Source of the DNA: JBGLNJ01 sp964353405
GTDB lineage: Bacteria > Chloroflexota > Anaerolineae > Fen-1058
Assembly (NCBI GenBank): GCA_964353405.1
Contig: CAYGWJ010000072.1
Span: forward strand, 1 to 19,076
Direction: 5' to 3'
Length of the DNA: 19,076 nt
The translations under genes were made by a program, and so were the position numbers. A model generated the notes under the pieces. It was given only the letters and a program-made list of their open reading frames with translations, ran no database searches and was not told where the DNA came from. The stretch's first letter is position 1, and every line of letters begins with the position of its first letter. Of the stretch, positions 8,287 to 15,298 are shown piece after piece.

Positions 8287-10287
8287 ATGAACCGCTTGGC
8301 ACGTCAGCGTAGCCGCTGGATCGCATTGGCACTGATGTTCATCACGGTGTTGGCGGGTGGCCTGCGCCTGTACCAGATCGATCGTCTGCCGCCGGGTCTT
8401 TCCTACGACGAAGCGTGGAACGACTTGCAGGCATTGCGCGTTGTGCAGGGCAAAATTCACCCGGTCTATTTTGTAGACGAGCGGCGCGACGTGGAAGAGC
8501 CGTTGCACATTTATCTCATCGCCGGGCTGTTCGCGATGACCGGGCCGCAAGCTACCGGCGGTCGAGTGATTTCGGCGCTGCTCGGCACGCTTGCGATTCC
8601 TCTGTTGTTCCTCGCCACCCGCGAGATGCTCCAAGCGTTGCATCCCACTGCCCCGCCTCAGTCCGACGTCATTGCATTGCTGTCGGCGTTTGTGTTAGCA
8701 ACGCTCTACTGGCACGTCCACTACACACGTTTGGGGATGGAACCATCTGTCGTCCCCACGCTGGCGACGCTGACGTTCTGGCTACTGTGGCGCGCGTTCA
8801 ACCGGGGCGGCTGGCTCGATTACGGGCTGGCTGGCACCATCCTCGGCCTGAGCCTATACTCGCACCCTTCAGCGCGCTTTCTGCCGTTCGTCGTCCTGGT
8901 GTTTGCCCTTTGGCGGTGGATAAGCGACCGCGCGCTGCTTCGCTACGAACTGGCGCGTTTTGGCCTGCTGGTTTTGTCCGCTGCACTTGTCTCTGCGCCG
9001 CTCGGCCTGTTTTTCGCGCAAAACCCTGACCTGTTCTTTTACCGTGCCGGGCAGGCATCCGTCGCGACATTCAGCGGCGGGGTTGGGCCGATTGCCCAGA
9101 GCGCAGTCAAGGTGATCGGGGGTTTGCTCTGGCAGGGCGACACGAACCTGCGCCTCAACCTGCCGGGACGGCCCGGGCTGGATGTGCCCCAGTTGCTCTT
9201 GCTGGCCCTGGGGGTGATTTACGCATTGCACACCGAGCGGCGGCGCGCGATGGCTTTTCCACTCCTGTGGGCCGGGGTGATGCTGCTGCCCAGCGTCTTG
9301 TCCGATGCCGCGCCGCACTTTGGCCGGATGCTCGGCGCGACTCCGGCGCTGGCGCTGCTGATTGCACTAGGAATAGCTCAGCTCTCAAATCTCAAATTTC
9401 AAATCTCAAATCTCAAAACCGAAATCGTATTGGCGGCTATTGTAGTTGGGGCACTGTGTTACTCAACGTTGACGATGACACGCGATTACTTTGTCACGTG
9501 GGCGCGCGACCCTGGTCTGTTCACCGCGTTCGACGTCGGGCTGAGGCAGTCCGCCGAGTACCTGGCCGCACTGCCGCGCGAAGAACTGATCTCGTTTTCG
9601 CCCGTGGATCGCGATCAGCCGATCTTTCGATTCACGTTCCGCGACGACGTGTCACGCCTCAAGACGTTCAATGGCCGTCGCTGCACGGTGTATCCGGTCG
9701 AGCCCGAGCATGATTTCACGCATGTCGCCGTTGTCGCCGAGGACAAGAACTCGCTCCCCGCGCTCGAGCGCATTTTCCCATCCGGCCAAATCGTCAACAG
9801 ATTCTTTGACCAGGGCCGGCGCTATGCCGCCGCCTTTCGTGTCAAGGCCAAAACGTCGGCGCACGTATCGCCAGCGGCACGGACCATCTTTGACAGTCGA
9901 ATTGCGCTGGCAGACTTTCAACTGCCACCTGGCGCGACAGTCCGTGCCGGGGAGACGCTGCCGATCACCCTCACATGGCAAAGCCGCGCCCCGGTAGACG
10001 TGAACTATACGCTCTTTGTCCACCTTGCGCTTTTGCCCGGCGCGCCACCCATCGCGCAGGAGGACGCGCAACCCTGTGACAATTCATATCCGACGGCCTG
10101 GTGGTCACCTGGAGAAGTCATCGAGGAAAATCGCCGCATCGCCATTCCAACCGACGCCGCGCCCGGTCAATACGTGTTGACGACCGGCATCTATGACCTG
10201 GCAACGGGCAAGCGGCTGACGATGCATTCGCTTGACGGTGCGACCGACGATCAGTTCGTCCTCGGAACACTGACCATCACACCCTGA
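8287..10287 (+). CDS. GT39-like polytopic glycosyltransferase with C-terminal beta domain and an internal heptad repeat
   Basis: 666 residues. A stop codon at 8248-8250 in this frame leaves ATG 8287 as the first start; the ribosome binding site is weak (AAGGA, 12 bases upstream). The first helix (~12-28) leads into LSYDEAWNDLQAL (D41, E42) and EEPLHIYLIAG (70-80), with HVHYTRLGME near residue 140 as the second-loop motif. The protein is highly hydrophobic to ~395. A soluble region with FNGRRC and the shared beta domain (~534-666: LTWQS, LFVHLALL, WWSPGEV, APGQYVLTTGIYD) complete it. Residues ~367-378 (LSNLKFQISNLK) are encoded by a five-unit heptanucleotide repeat between two membrane helices. 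It is the last gene of the plus-strand cluster and converges with the FKBP gene. Confidence 0.9.
   Translation: MNRLARQRSRWIALALMFITVLAGGLRLYQIDRLPPGLSYDEAWNDLQALRVVQGKIHPVYFVDERRDVEEPLHIYLIAGLFAMTGPQATGGRVISALLGTLAIPLLFLATREMLQALHPTAPPQSDVIALLSAFVLATLYWHVHYTRLGMEPSVVPTLATLTFWLLWRAFNRGGWLDYGLAGTILGLSLYSHPSARFLPFVVLVFALWRWISDRALLRYELARFGLLVLSAALVSAPLGLFFAQNPDLFFYRAGQASVATFSGGVGPIAQSAVKVIGGLLWQGDTNLRLNLPGRPGLDVPQLLLLALGVIYALHTERRRAMAFPLLWAGVMLLPSVLSDAAPHFGRMLGATPALALLIALGIAQLSNLKFQISNLKTEIVLAAIVVGALCYSTLTMTRDYFVTWARDPGLFTAFDVGLRQSAEYLAALPREELISFSPVDRDQPIFRFTFRDDVSRLKTFNGRRCTVYPVEPEHDFTHVAVVAEDKNSLPALERIFPSGQIVNRFFDQGRRYAAAFRVKAKTSAHVSPAARTIFDSRIALADFQLPPGATVRAGETLPITLTWQSRAPVDVNYTLFVHLALLPGAPPIAQEDAQPCDNSYPTAWWSPGEVIEENRRIAIPTDAAPGQYVLTTGIYDLATGKRLTMHSLDGATDDQFVLGTLTITP
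9384..9418 (+). repeat. Five-unit CTCAAAT heptanucleotide repeat inside a coding region
   Basis: The units read CTCAAAT, CTCAAAT, TTCAAAT, CTCAAAT and CTCAAAA, back to back. The stretch is AT-rich in an otherwise GC-rich gene and encodes a polar loop between two membrane helices without breaking the frame. It resembles short tandem heptamer repeats described in cyanobacteria, though that comparison is from memory. Confidence 0.9.
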
Positions 10288-10309
10288 ATGCATCCGACGG
10301 TACAGGTCA

Positions 10310-10323
10310 ACCCTTGCAAGGGT
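10310..10323. other. 14-bp palindrome in the convergent gap (weak bidirectional terminator candidate)
   Basis: ACCCTTGCAAGGGT is a perfect palindrome in the 44 bases between the glycosyltransferase stop and the FKBP stop. As RNA it could form a 5-bp stem with a TGCA tetraloop. No clear T tract follows on either strand, so termination is uncertain and a protein-binding dyad is an alternative. Confidence 0.35.
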
Positions 10324-10331
10324 AACAAGCT

Positions 10332-10742
10332 CTATTTGACGTTGATGAGTTCCACTTCAAAGATGAGTGTGGCATTCGGGGGAATCACGTTGCCAGCGCC
10401 GCGAGCGCCATAGCCCAGGTCAGGCGGAATCGTCAAGCGGCGCTTGCCGCCTACCTTCATCGTCGAGAGACCTTCATCCCACCCCGCGATCACCTGCTGC
10501 TTGCCCAGCGTAAACGAGAACGGCTGGTTGCGATCCTTCGAGCTATCGAACTTTTGGCCGTTGGTCAGCCAGCCGGTGTAATGCACCATGACCGTCTGGC
10601 CCGCCTTGGGCTGAGCGCCCGTGCCGACGACCAGGTCGGTATACTTTAACCCCGATGGCGTAGTGATCTCTTTAGGTGTGGCTTGTGCGCAAGCCGCCAA
10701 CAAAACAATCGGAAGGACGACGATCCAGGGTTTGATGCGCAT
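10332..10742 (-). CDS. FKBP-type peptidyl-prolyl cis-trans isomerase, lipoprotein
   Basis: The 136-residue protein has a signal peptide with lipobox LAAC (15-18), so it is probably lipid-anchored outside the cytoplasmic membrane after cleavage before C18. One complete FKBP domain fills residues ~28-136. All pocket residues of the family can be placed: Y55, F65, D66 (KFDSS), V84, I85, W88 (VIAGWDEGL), Y111 (PPDLGYG) and F128 (LIFEVEL). It should therefore be catalytically active in folding exported proteins. The start ATG at 10742 follows AGGAG by about six bases, and a near-consensus promoter lies 36 bases upstream, so it is probably transcribed on its own. Its neighbour upstream is another exported protein, the YCF48-type propeller, but no direct link between the two is shown. 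Confidence 0.95.
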   Translation of the reverse strand: MRIKPWIVVLPIVLLAACAQATPKEITTPSGLKYTDLVVGTGAQPKAGQTVMVHYTGWLTNGQKFDSSKDRNQPFSFTLGKQQVIAGWDEGLSTMKVGGKRRLTIPPDLGYGARGAGNVIPPNATLIFEVELINVK

Positions 10743-10777
10743 CTCTTGCTCCTATGGTCAATGATATGGATAAAGCC

Positions 10778-10806
10778 ATTGTAAAATGATTCGAGCCGGG
10801 TGTCAA
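10778..10806 (-). promoter_or_regulatory. Sigma-70-type promoter for the FKBP gene
   Basis: On the minus strand TTGACA (10806-10801, perfect -35) and TACAAT (10783-10778, one mismatch) are 17 bases apart. The site lies in the 72-base gap between the propeller stop and the FKBP start, so transcription would begin about 30 bases before the ATG. It is the best promoter in the window. Confidence 0.8.
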
Positions 10807-10814
10807 TCGGATCA

Positions 10815-13073
10815 TCACTTGAGTGCCACCGGCAAGAACACTTCGCTCACAATGGGCAAGTGGTCGGCAGCGTAACGCAAAATCGTCCCGCCATCGCCCA
10901 CAATCCATCCCCGTTGAGCATTGACAAAGTGCAGCCCTCTCAACGCGAACCCGGTGCCGCTATCGAGCTGGTGCCACCGCGTGCCGCCGTTGCCCGTGTA
11001 CCACAACTCGCCCCGGTCCGTCGCCAGCCATCCAACGTTCCGATCCACAAACTGGATGTCCTGTATCTCGCCGCCGATCCCCGTATCCTGCCACACCCAA
11101 TTCGCGCCGTTGTCTGTTGTGCGAAAGATGCCCTCTCCCACAATCCAACCGTTCTGATTATCCGGGAACGCCGCCGCGAGAACAGCATAGTAACAGGGAT
11201 GCGCCCCACACGATAACACCGGCCGAGTCCAGTGCGCCCCGCCATCGCTCGTCGAGGCTACCTGGCTCAGCCCGCCGACGGCCCAGCCGTGCTGCGCGTC
11301 GGTAAACACCACGCTCCCCATTACTGTTGCGTAACCCACCTGGAGTGTCCCTGTGAGGCCGGTGTCCACCCAGTTCCAGCGGCCGCCCCCGTCGGTCGTG
11401 TGGGCGAGAAAGATGTCCTGGCTGGGAAAATTCTTGGCCGCCAGTGCCCAACCATTCTGGTCGTCAAGAGACTGGACGGAAAAGAACTCTAGGTTCCAAG
11501 AAGCGTAAAGCTCCTGGCCTTGCTCCTGCCAATGCACGCCACCGTCAGTGGTATGGAGGATTGCGCCATGATGTTCCCAGTGGTCTGTGGCCCAAGATGT
11601 CTCGGATGGGCCGACGGCCCAGCCGTTCTGCGTATCGGAAAACGACACACTATCGAGCCGGAAATAGCTGAACGTCTTGTCGGGCGGCGGGGCCTTTTCG
11701 TATTGAGACGCCCACGTCAGTCCGCCATCGGCCGTGTGGAAAATCACCTGTCCCCACACCGTCGGCGAATAGCTCCGGCTGCCGACCGCCCAACCGTTCG
11801 CCTCGTCGGCAAAGAAAACGTCGTGGAACACATAGTGCGTGTTGAGGTAGGACTGGGTAAAGAGACAAGCGCCATCATTACAAGGGGGAGCGTAGGCATC
11901 CCAGGCGCGGGTAGATTTGGCGATGAAATCGTGGTCGCCTATCGCAATGACCTGGTTGTCCACAATCGCCACGCCGAACAGGCCCTCGCTGTCGTGCTGC
12001 GCCATCCTGATCTTTTGCCACGTCGCGCCCCCGTCCAGCGTGCGAAAGATCGGTGGCCCCCACGCCGCGATATAGTTGAACCCGACCGCATAGCCCCGGT
12101 TGGCGTCAATAAACTGGACATTCCACAGAGGATCATAGATACCACCGGGCGTCTGGCGCTCCCAAGTCTGTCCGCCGTCGTCCGTGTGGAACACAAAGCC
12201 GCCCGTGAGGTCGCTGCGGTTGGGGAATCCCACTACCCAGCCGTGGTTCGCGTCCACCCACTCGACCCCGGTGAGCGTGATATCGGCTCCAGGGCTGTAG
12301 AACTCTTCCCACGTCTGCCCGCCGTTGGTGGAGCGGTAGACGATGCCGGCATGCTGCGGGTAGCCGTACGGGTCATTGCCCGTGTACTTGATGCCGACCG
12401 CCCAACCATGCTGCGCGTCCATGAACTTGATCCGGTTCAGGAGACTGGCATTGCTGGGGACCGTTTGTGGCTGCCAGGTCGTGCCACCGTCGGTCGTGTG
12501 CCAGATGCTGCCCTTCCAGTTATCCACCTCGCCCCGGTAGTCAAAGTGCGTGGCGTGAAAGCTCGTTGCCCAACCCAGCGTCGCACTCACAAACGCCACG
12601 CCGCGAAAATCGTCTGTTGTCGCCACCGCCTGCCGGGTCCAGTCCGCGCCGCCGTCGGTTGTGTGGAGGATCGTGCCATTTTCACCGACCGCCCAGCCGA
12701 TGTTCGCGTCCAGGAACTTGACATTGCGCAGTGTCTCAGCCACACCAGCAGGCTGAGCTACCCATGTCGTGCCACCATCCGGCGTCTTGATGATGGTGCC
12801 GGTGTAGACTTGGGCGGTCTGGTCCCAGTGCGGTTCTCCAACCGCCCAACCCACGGTGGCAGAGATAAAGTCAACATCCTTGAGGTAGTAGGACGTTTCT
12901 TCGAATTGCTTGACTACGGGTGGCGGTGTGGCTGCTGGTTGGTGCGCAGCTTCCATTTTTGCCCCTGGGATGGACGGCTGTTGTAAACCAAGGAATAGTG
13001 CCGCTAGCCCAAACGCAACCAGTCCCAACATGGAAAAATGTCGGCGAGTGAGGCGGTCCATACGATGAGCCAT
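10815..13073 (-). CDS. Exported YCF48/BNR-repeat beta-propeller protein
   Basis: 752 residues from ATG 13073. About fourteen degenerate repeats run from residue ~65 to the end, each made of a D/N-x-x-F strand, a GWAVG-type turn, a variable loop and H/R-T-T-DGG-x-x-W. These are the marks of YCF48 (photosystem II assembly factor-like) and BNR/sialidase-type blades; fourteen would suit two seven-bladed propellers. One repeat, around IAIGDHDFIAKS, lacks most of the pattern. The N-terminus has TRRHFSM (9-15) before a hydrophobic segment (~15-30), resembling a Tat leader, so it is probably exported already folded. The C-terminus ends in VFLPVALK. A role in photosystem assembly should not be read from the name: in non-phototrophs such proteins are mostly uncharacterised scaffold or adhesion-like propellers. 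No catalytic sialidase residues were recognised. Confidence 0.9.
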   Translation of the reverse strand: MAHRMDRLTRRHFSMLGLVAFGLAALFLGLQQPSIPGAKMEAAHQPAATPPPVVKQFEETSYYLKDVDFISATVGWAVGEPHWDQTAQVYTGTIIKTPDGGTTWVAQPAGVAETLRNVKFLDANIGWAVGENGTILHTTDGGADWTRQAVATTDDFRGVAFVSATLGWATSFHATHFDYRGEVDNWKGSIWHTTDGGTTWQPQTVPSNASLLNRIKFMDAQHGWAVGIKYTGNDPYGYPQHAGIVYRSTNGGQTWEEFYSPGADITLTGVEWVDANHGWVVGFPNRSDLTGGFVFHTDDGGQTWERQTPGGIYDPLWNVQFIDANRGYAVGFNYIAAWGPPIFRTLDGGATWQKIRMAQHDSEGLFGVAIVDNQVIAIGDHDFIAKSTRAWDAYAPPCNDGACLFTQSYLNTHYVFHDVFFADEANGWAVGSRSYSPTVWGQVIFHTADGGLTWASQYEKAPPPDKTFSYFRLDSVSFSDTQNGWAVGPSETSWATDHWEHHGAILHTTDGGVHWQEQGQELYASWNLEFFSVQSLDDQNGWALAAKNFPSQDIFLAHTTDGGGRWNWVDTGLTGTLQVGYATVMGSVVFTDAQHGWAVGGLSQVASTSDGGAHWTRPVLSCGAHPCYYAVLAAAFPDNQNGWIVGEGIFRTTDNGANWVWQDTGIGGEIQDIQFVDRNVGWLATDRGELWYTGNGGTRWHQLDSGTGFALRGLHFVNAQRGWIVGDGGTILRYAADHLPIVSEVFLPVALK

Positions 13074-13080
13074 AAGGATA

Positions 13081-13086
13081 CCTTCC
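13081..13086 (-). promoter_or_regulatory. Ribosome binding site deciding the ATG at 13073
   Basis: GGAAGG lies seven bases before ATG 13073 on the minus strand. An in-frame TTG at 13088 overlaps this site and would have none of its own, so the start at 13073 is preferred. Confidence 0.7.
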
Positions 13087-13131
13087 AAGCGTCTGGAATG
13101 GCTGGAGCAAGAGGATACTGAACTGGAATTA

Positions 13132-13155
13132 AAAGCCCCGGTATTCTGGGGCTTT
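13132..13155 (-). terminator. Rho-independent terminator after the SPFH gene
   Basis: AAAGCCCC and GGGGCTTT form a perfect 8-bp stem around an 8-base loop, 13 bases past the SPFH stop. On the minus strand the stem runs into TTTTAATT. It should end the SPFH unit and separate it from the propeller gene that follows. Confidence 0.8.
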
Positions 13156-13168
13156 CTAGTTCGAATTT

Positions 13169-14233
13169 TTAGCTCTTCAAGAACTCTTCGAGCGCGGCCT
13201 TGCTGATGCGGACCTGCGAGCCAATCTGCTTGGCCTTGATCTGCCCGGCCGAGATCATTTGCATCACGTCGGCCTCAGTCACCTGCAAGTAGGCGGCTGC
13301 CTGCGATGGGTTCATCACATCGGGCACGGCGCCGGCTGCCGGTGCTGCAGAGGTTGGCGCCGTCGGCGCAGCCTGCGGATGTTGAGCGCCGGGCTGCAAG
13401 TTGCCCATCATGCCCGTCATCATCTGGCCCAGGCCCAGGCCCGCGCCCAGGCCGACGCCCGCGCCGGCCAGGCTGCCGCCGGGCGCGGTGGCCGCTTCGC
13501 GCATCGCGTCCGCCGCCTGCAGCTGGGCATAGGTCTGCATATCAATCAGACCCATTTTGCGCAGGTCCTCGGCTGTCGTTTCGGATGGCGTAATGGCTTC
13601 GACGACAATGGCCTTGAGCGTGAGGCCGAGCGCGTTGAAATCATCGCCCGTCTTGGCGCGCACGCCCGCCGCGATTTCCTGCGTGAGTCCTTGCACTTCA
13701 AAGGCCGATTTCTTCAGCTCGCCCAACAAGTCGCGCATGCTCTGGATGATGAGACCGACCAGCCTCTGGCGGATGTCGGCAAAATCATACCCGCCCTGCG
13801 CGCCGACGAACTGGTTCACGAATTGCTGCGGATTGTTAATCTGCAAGCCGAACGTGCCATAGGCGCGCAAGAGACTGGCGCCCAGGCCAACGCCCGGATG
13901 CATGATCGGCACCGGGTTCGGCGTGCCCCACTTTTGCTGAGGGAACTCGCGCGTGCTGACGAAATAGACTTCGGCAGTGAACATATTTTTCCCGCTCGAC
14001 AAGCTGCCAAGCAAACCTTGGATGATTGGGACGTTCATCGTGCTGATGACGTGGCGTCCAGGGCCAAAGGTATCGAGCGCCTTGCCGTCACGGAAAAAGA
14101 CAGCCGCCTGGCCCTCACGCACGATTACGCTCGAGCCGAGTCGGAAATCACCTGGTCCACTTTCGGGAAAGCGGTGCACCAATTCGTCCCGCATTTCATT
14201 CGGGTATTCGATAATGTCATAGATGCGTGCCAT
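13169..14233 (-). CDS. YdjI-like SPFH-domain protein with C-terminal excisionase/MerR-type helix-turn-helix
   Basis: 354 residues from ATG 14233, with GAGGAGG six bases upstream; the longer frame would overlap the previous gene. Residues ~28-245 match the SPFH proteins of the Bacillus YdjI type (also named virion-core-protein-like): VIVREGQAAVFF (36-47), AEVYFVSTREF (87-97), KWGTPNPVPI (101-110), AYGTFGLQI (124-132), and a long amphipathic stretch to ~247. There is no N-terminal membrane helix, so it is probably cytoplasmic or peripheral at the membrane. A Gly/Met-rich and then Ala/Pro-rich linker (~251-304) follows. Residues 306-354 form a HTH_17-type domain: MNPSQAAAYLQVTEADV, then ISAGQIKAKQIGSQVRIS and a leucine-rich end. 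In YdjI, as I recall it, this place holds zinc ribbons instead. It lies 74 bases after the helical protein gene and ends at a terminator. Confidence 0.88.
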   Translation of the reverse strand: MARIYDIIEYPNEMRDELVHRFPESGPGDFRLGSSVIVREGQAAVFFRDGKALDTFGPGRHVISTMNVPIIQGLLGSLSSGKNMFTAEVYFVSTREFPQQKWGTPNPVPIMHPGVGLGASLLRAYGTFGLQINNPQQFVNQFVGAQGGYDFADIRQRLVGLIIQSMRDLLGELKKSAFEVQGLTQEIAAGVRAKTGDDFNALGLTLKAIVVEAITPSETTAEDLRKMGLIDMQTYAQLQAADAMREAATAPGGSLAGAGVGLGAGLGLGQMMTGMMGNLQPGAQHPQAAPTAPTSAAPAAGAVPDVMNPSQAAAYLQVTEADVMQMISAGQIKAKQIGSQVRISKAALEEFLKS

Positions 14234-14239
14234 AGGATT

Positions 14240-14246
14240 CCTCCTC
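14240..14246 (-). promoter_or_regulatory. Ribosome binding site deciding the SPFH start
   Basis: GAGGAGG lies six bases before ATG 14233 on the minus strand. It shows that the 43 extra residues of the longer open frame, which run back into the preceding gene, are not translated as part of this protein. Confidence 0.85.
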
Positions 14247-14307
14247 ACAAGGTTCCCTCGAGTTCCACCGAGTTCCCCGGCAAACACGGAACCCGGCCGA
14301 ACTTGGA

Positions 14308-14823
14308 TTAGCTCGTCAGAACTTGTTTGCGCTGTTCGAACGTCGTGACCAGGTAGCCACACTGGTCGTCAAAGTGGCTGATGGCTTCCGGCACGCCCTG
14401 CTTGGCGGCGATAGCCGCGTCAATCGCGTCAATCGTGCCCGAGATTTGCAGGATGCCATCATTGAGCGCACTGTCGAACTGGTACAACTGGTCGAGTTGA
14501 GCCTCCTTGACCTTGACAGCGTCAAAGATGCCGCCATAGCCCATCGCCGCCGTCTTGAGCTTGTCAATGAACCCTCGCAGCTTGTTCGCCGCGCTCTCCA
14601 CATCGTCCATATACTCGATGCCGCCCGAGCTGAGCAGCCGCTTCTGGACGCCGTTGAGGCGCGACCACTGCTCTTCGTACTTGCGGGCGAGCGTCTCGCG
14701 CAGGATGCGATCGGCTTCGCGGCGCATTTCCTTTTCCTTGTAGCCCTTGTAGCCGGGGATCGAGCCGACGAGCTTTTCCAACCCGCCGCGCGTCGTGCTA
14801 ATCTTGCTCAATAGATCACTCAT
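14308..14823 (-). CDS. Helical cytoplasmic protein of unknown function, partner gene of the SPFH protein
   Basis: 171 residues from ATG 14823, five bases after a perfect AAAGGAGG (14829-14836). There is no signal peptide and no membrane segment. A conserved-looking N-terminus (GGLEKLVGSIPGYKGYKEKE, 13-32) leads into a charged helix rich in Arg and Glu (~30-62). Two more long helices follow (~73-95 and ~101-142), separated by GYGG, and a last one lies at ~145-168, so the fold is probably a helical bundle or coiled coil. I recognise no named family; similar N-termini occur, from memory, in hypothetical proteins of Chloroflexota. Its place just before the SPFH gene recalls Bacillus, where pspA precedes ydjGHI, but it is shorter than PspA and no PspA motif was found. 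A promoter directly upstream makes it the first gene of a two-gene unit. Confidence 0.85.
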   Translation of the reverse strand: MSDLLSKISTTRGGLEKLVGSIPGYKGYKEKEMRREADRILRETLARKYEEQWSRLNGVQKRLLSSGGIEYMDDVESAANKLRGFIDKLKTAAMGYGGIFDAVKVKEAQLDQLYQFDSALNDGILQISGTIDAIDAAIAAKQGVPEAISHFDDQCGYLVTTFEQRKQVLTS

Positions 14824-14862
14824 ACAGACCTCCTTTGTGGATGCGCTGAACCGATGATTGAG

Positions 14863-14940
14863 ATTATAGTCCAAATCGGGCAAAAAGACGAGATCACTTG
14901 ATGCACGCTGAATTATACTTGAATCACCATCTGAGAACAA
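14863..14940 (-). promoter_or_regulatory. Promoter region of the helical protein-SPFH unit
   Basis: On the minus strand TTGTTC (14940-14935) stands 17 bases before a perfect TATAAT (14917-14912). A second perfect TATAAT (14868-14863), without a good -35, lies nearer the gene. The upstream element overlaps the last codons of the UPF0114-like gene. This supports a transcription unit independent of the transporter genes upstream. Confidence 0.6.
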
Positions 14941-15298
14941 GACAAGCGGCTGATGGTGACATCCGCGTTTTCTGAACACACCTTACTCTTTTTCCTCCCA
15001 TCACCATGATGATCACGCTGCTCAAACGAACCTTGAGGTCGTGCAGGTTATGCAGCATCAGCCATTCAGGCAAAGCCAGATCGTGGACGAACAGCTCGTA
15101 CAAGCCCAGTGCAAAAATAAGGAGGCCAGTGGCAATCAAGAACCCATCCATCAATTCGATAAACGCCACGGCCGCCAGAGGGTCTTTGCCAGAGCTGGCG
15201 ATCAGGCCCACTATTAGAGCAACCGTCTTGATCGCTCCCCAGACAAACGCCGACAGGGACGCCAGCAGAGAAAAGAACACGGCGGCCTCGGTCGTCAT
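14924..15298 (-). CDS. UPF0114/YqhA-like membrane protein, apparently lacking its C-terminal part
   Basis: 124 residues from ATG 15298, which overlaps the DUF1232 stop as ATGA, so the two are probably translationally coupled. Membrane segments lie at ~5-33 and ~43-71, and a third begins at ~91. The block FIELMDGFLIATGLLIFALG (46-65) followed by LYELF and by LPEWL-x(4)-LHDLKVRL is typical of UPF0114/YqhA proteins, a family of unknown function. Those are usually ~160-170 residues with a further hydrophobic region. Here likeness stops after SSVIIMVM (residue 100), and the rest (GGKRVRCVQKTRMSP to the end) is basic and unlike the family. No hydrophobic continuation was found in the other two frames of the bases just downstream, so a simple one-base frameshift does not explain it; a deletion or recombination break may. 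Confidence 0.7.
   Translation of the reverse strand: MTTEAAVFFSLLASLSAFVWGAIKTVALIVGLIASSGKDPLAAVAFIELMDGFLIATGLLIFALGLYELFVHDLALPEWLMLHNLHDLKVRLSSVIIMVMGGKRVRCVQKTRMSPSAACLVLRW

Noticed and set aside
8247..8313. Small frame starting at ATG 8247, overlapping the preceding stop as TGATG
   Set aside because: It would give only 21 residues, out of frame with the next glycosyltransferase, and lacks any likeness. It could at most be a leader peptide, which the sequence does not support.
10310..10323. Palindrome as a firm terminator between the convergent genes
   Set aside because: The stem is only 5 bp with no T tract on either strand, so it is listed only as a low-confidence element.
11520..12986. 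Plus-strand open frame of 488 codons opposite the propeller gene
   Set aside because: It is the mirror of the repeated GWAVG/DGG coding pattern, which leaves the antisense frame open. It has no domain logic, and the minus-strand protein is clearly real.
13259..14311. Plus-strand open frame of 350 codons opposite the SPFH gene
   Set aside because: Composition is dominated by His, Arg and Ala as in antisense shadows; the SPFH reading has family motifs, a good ribosome binding site and a terminator.
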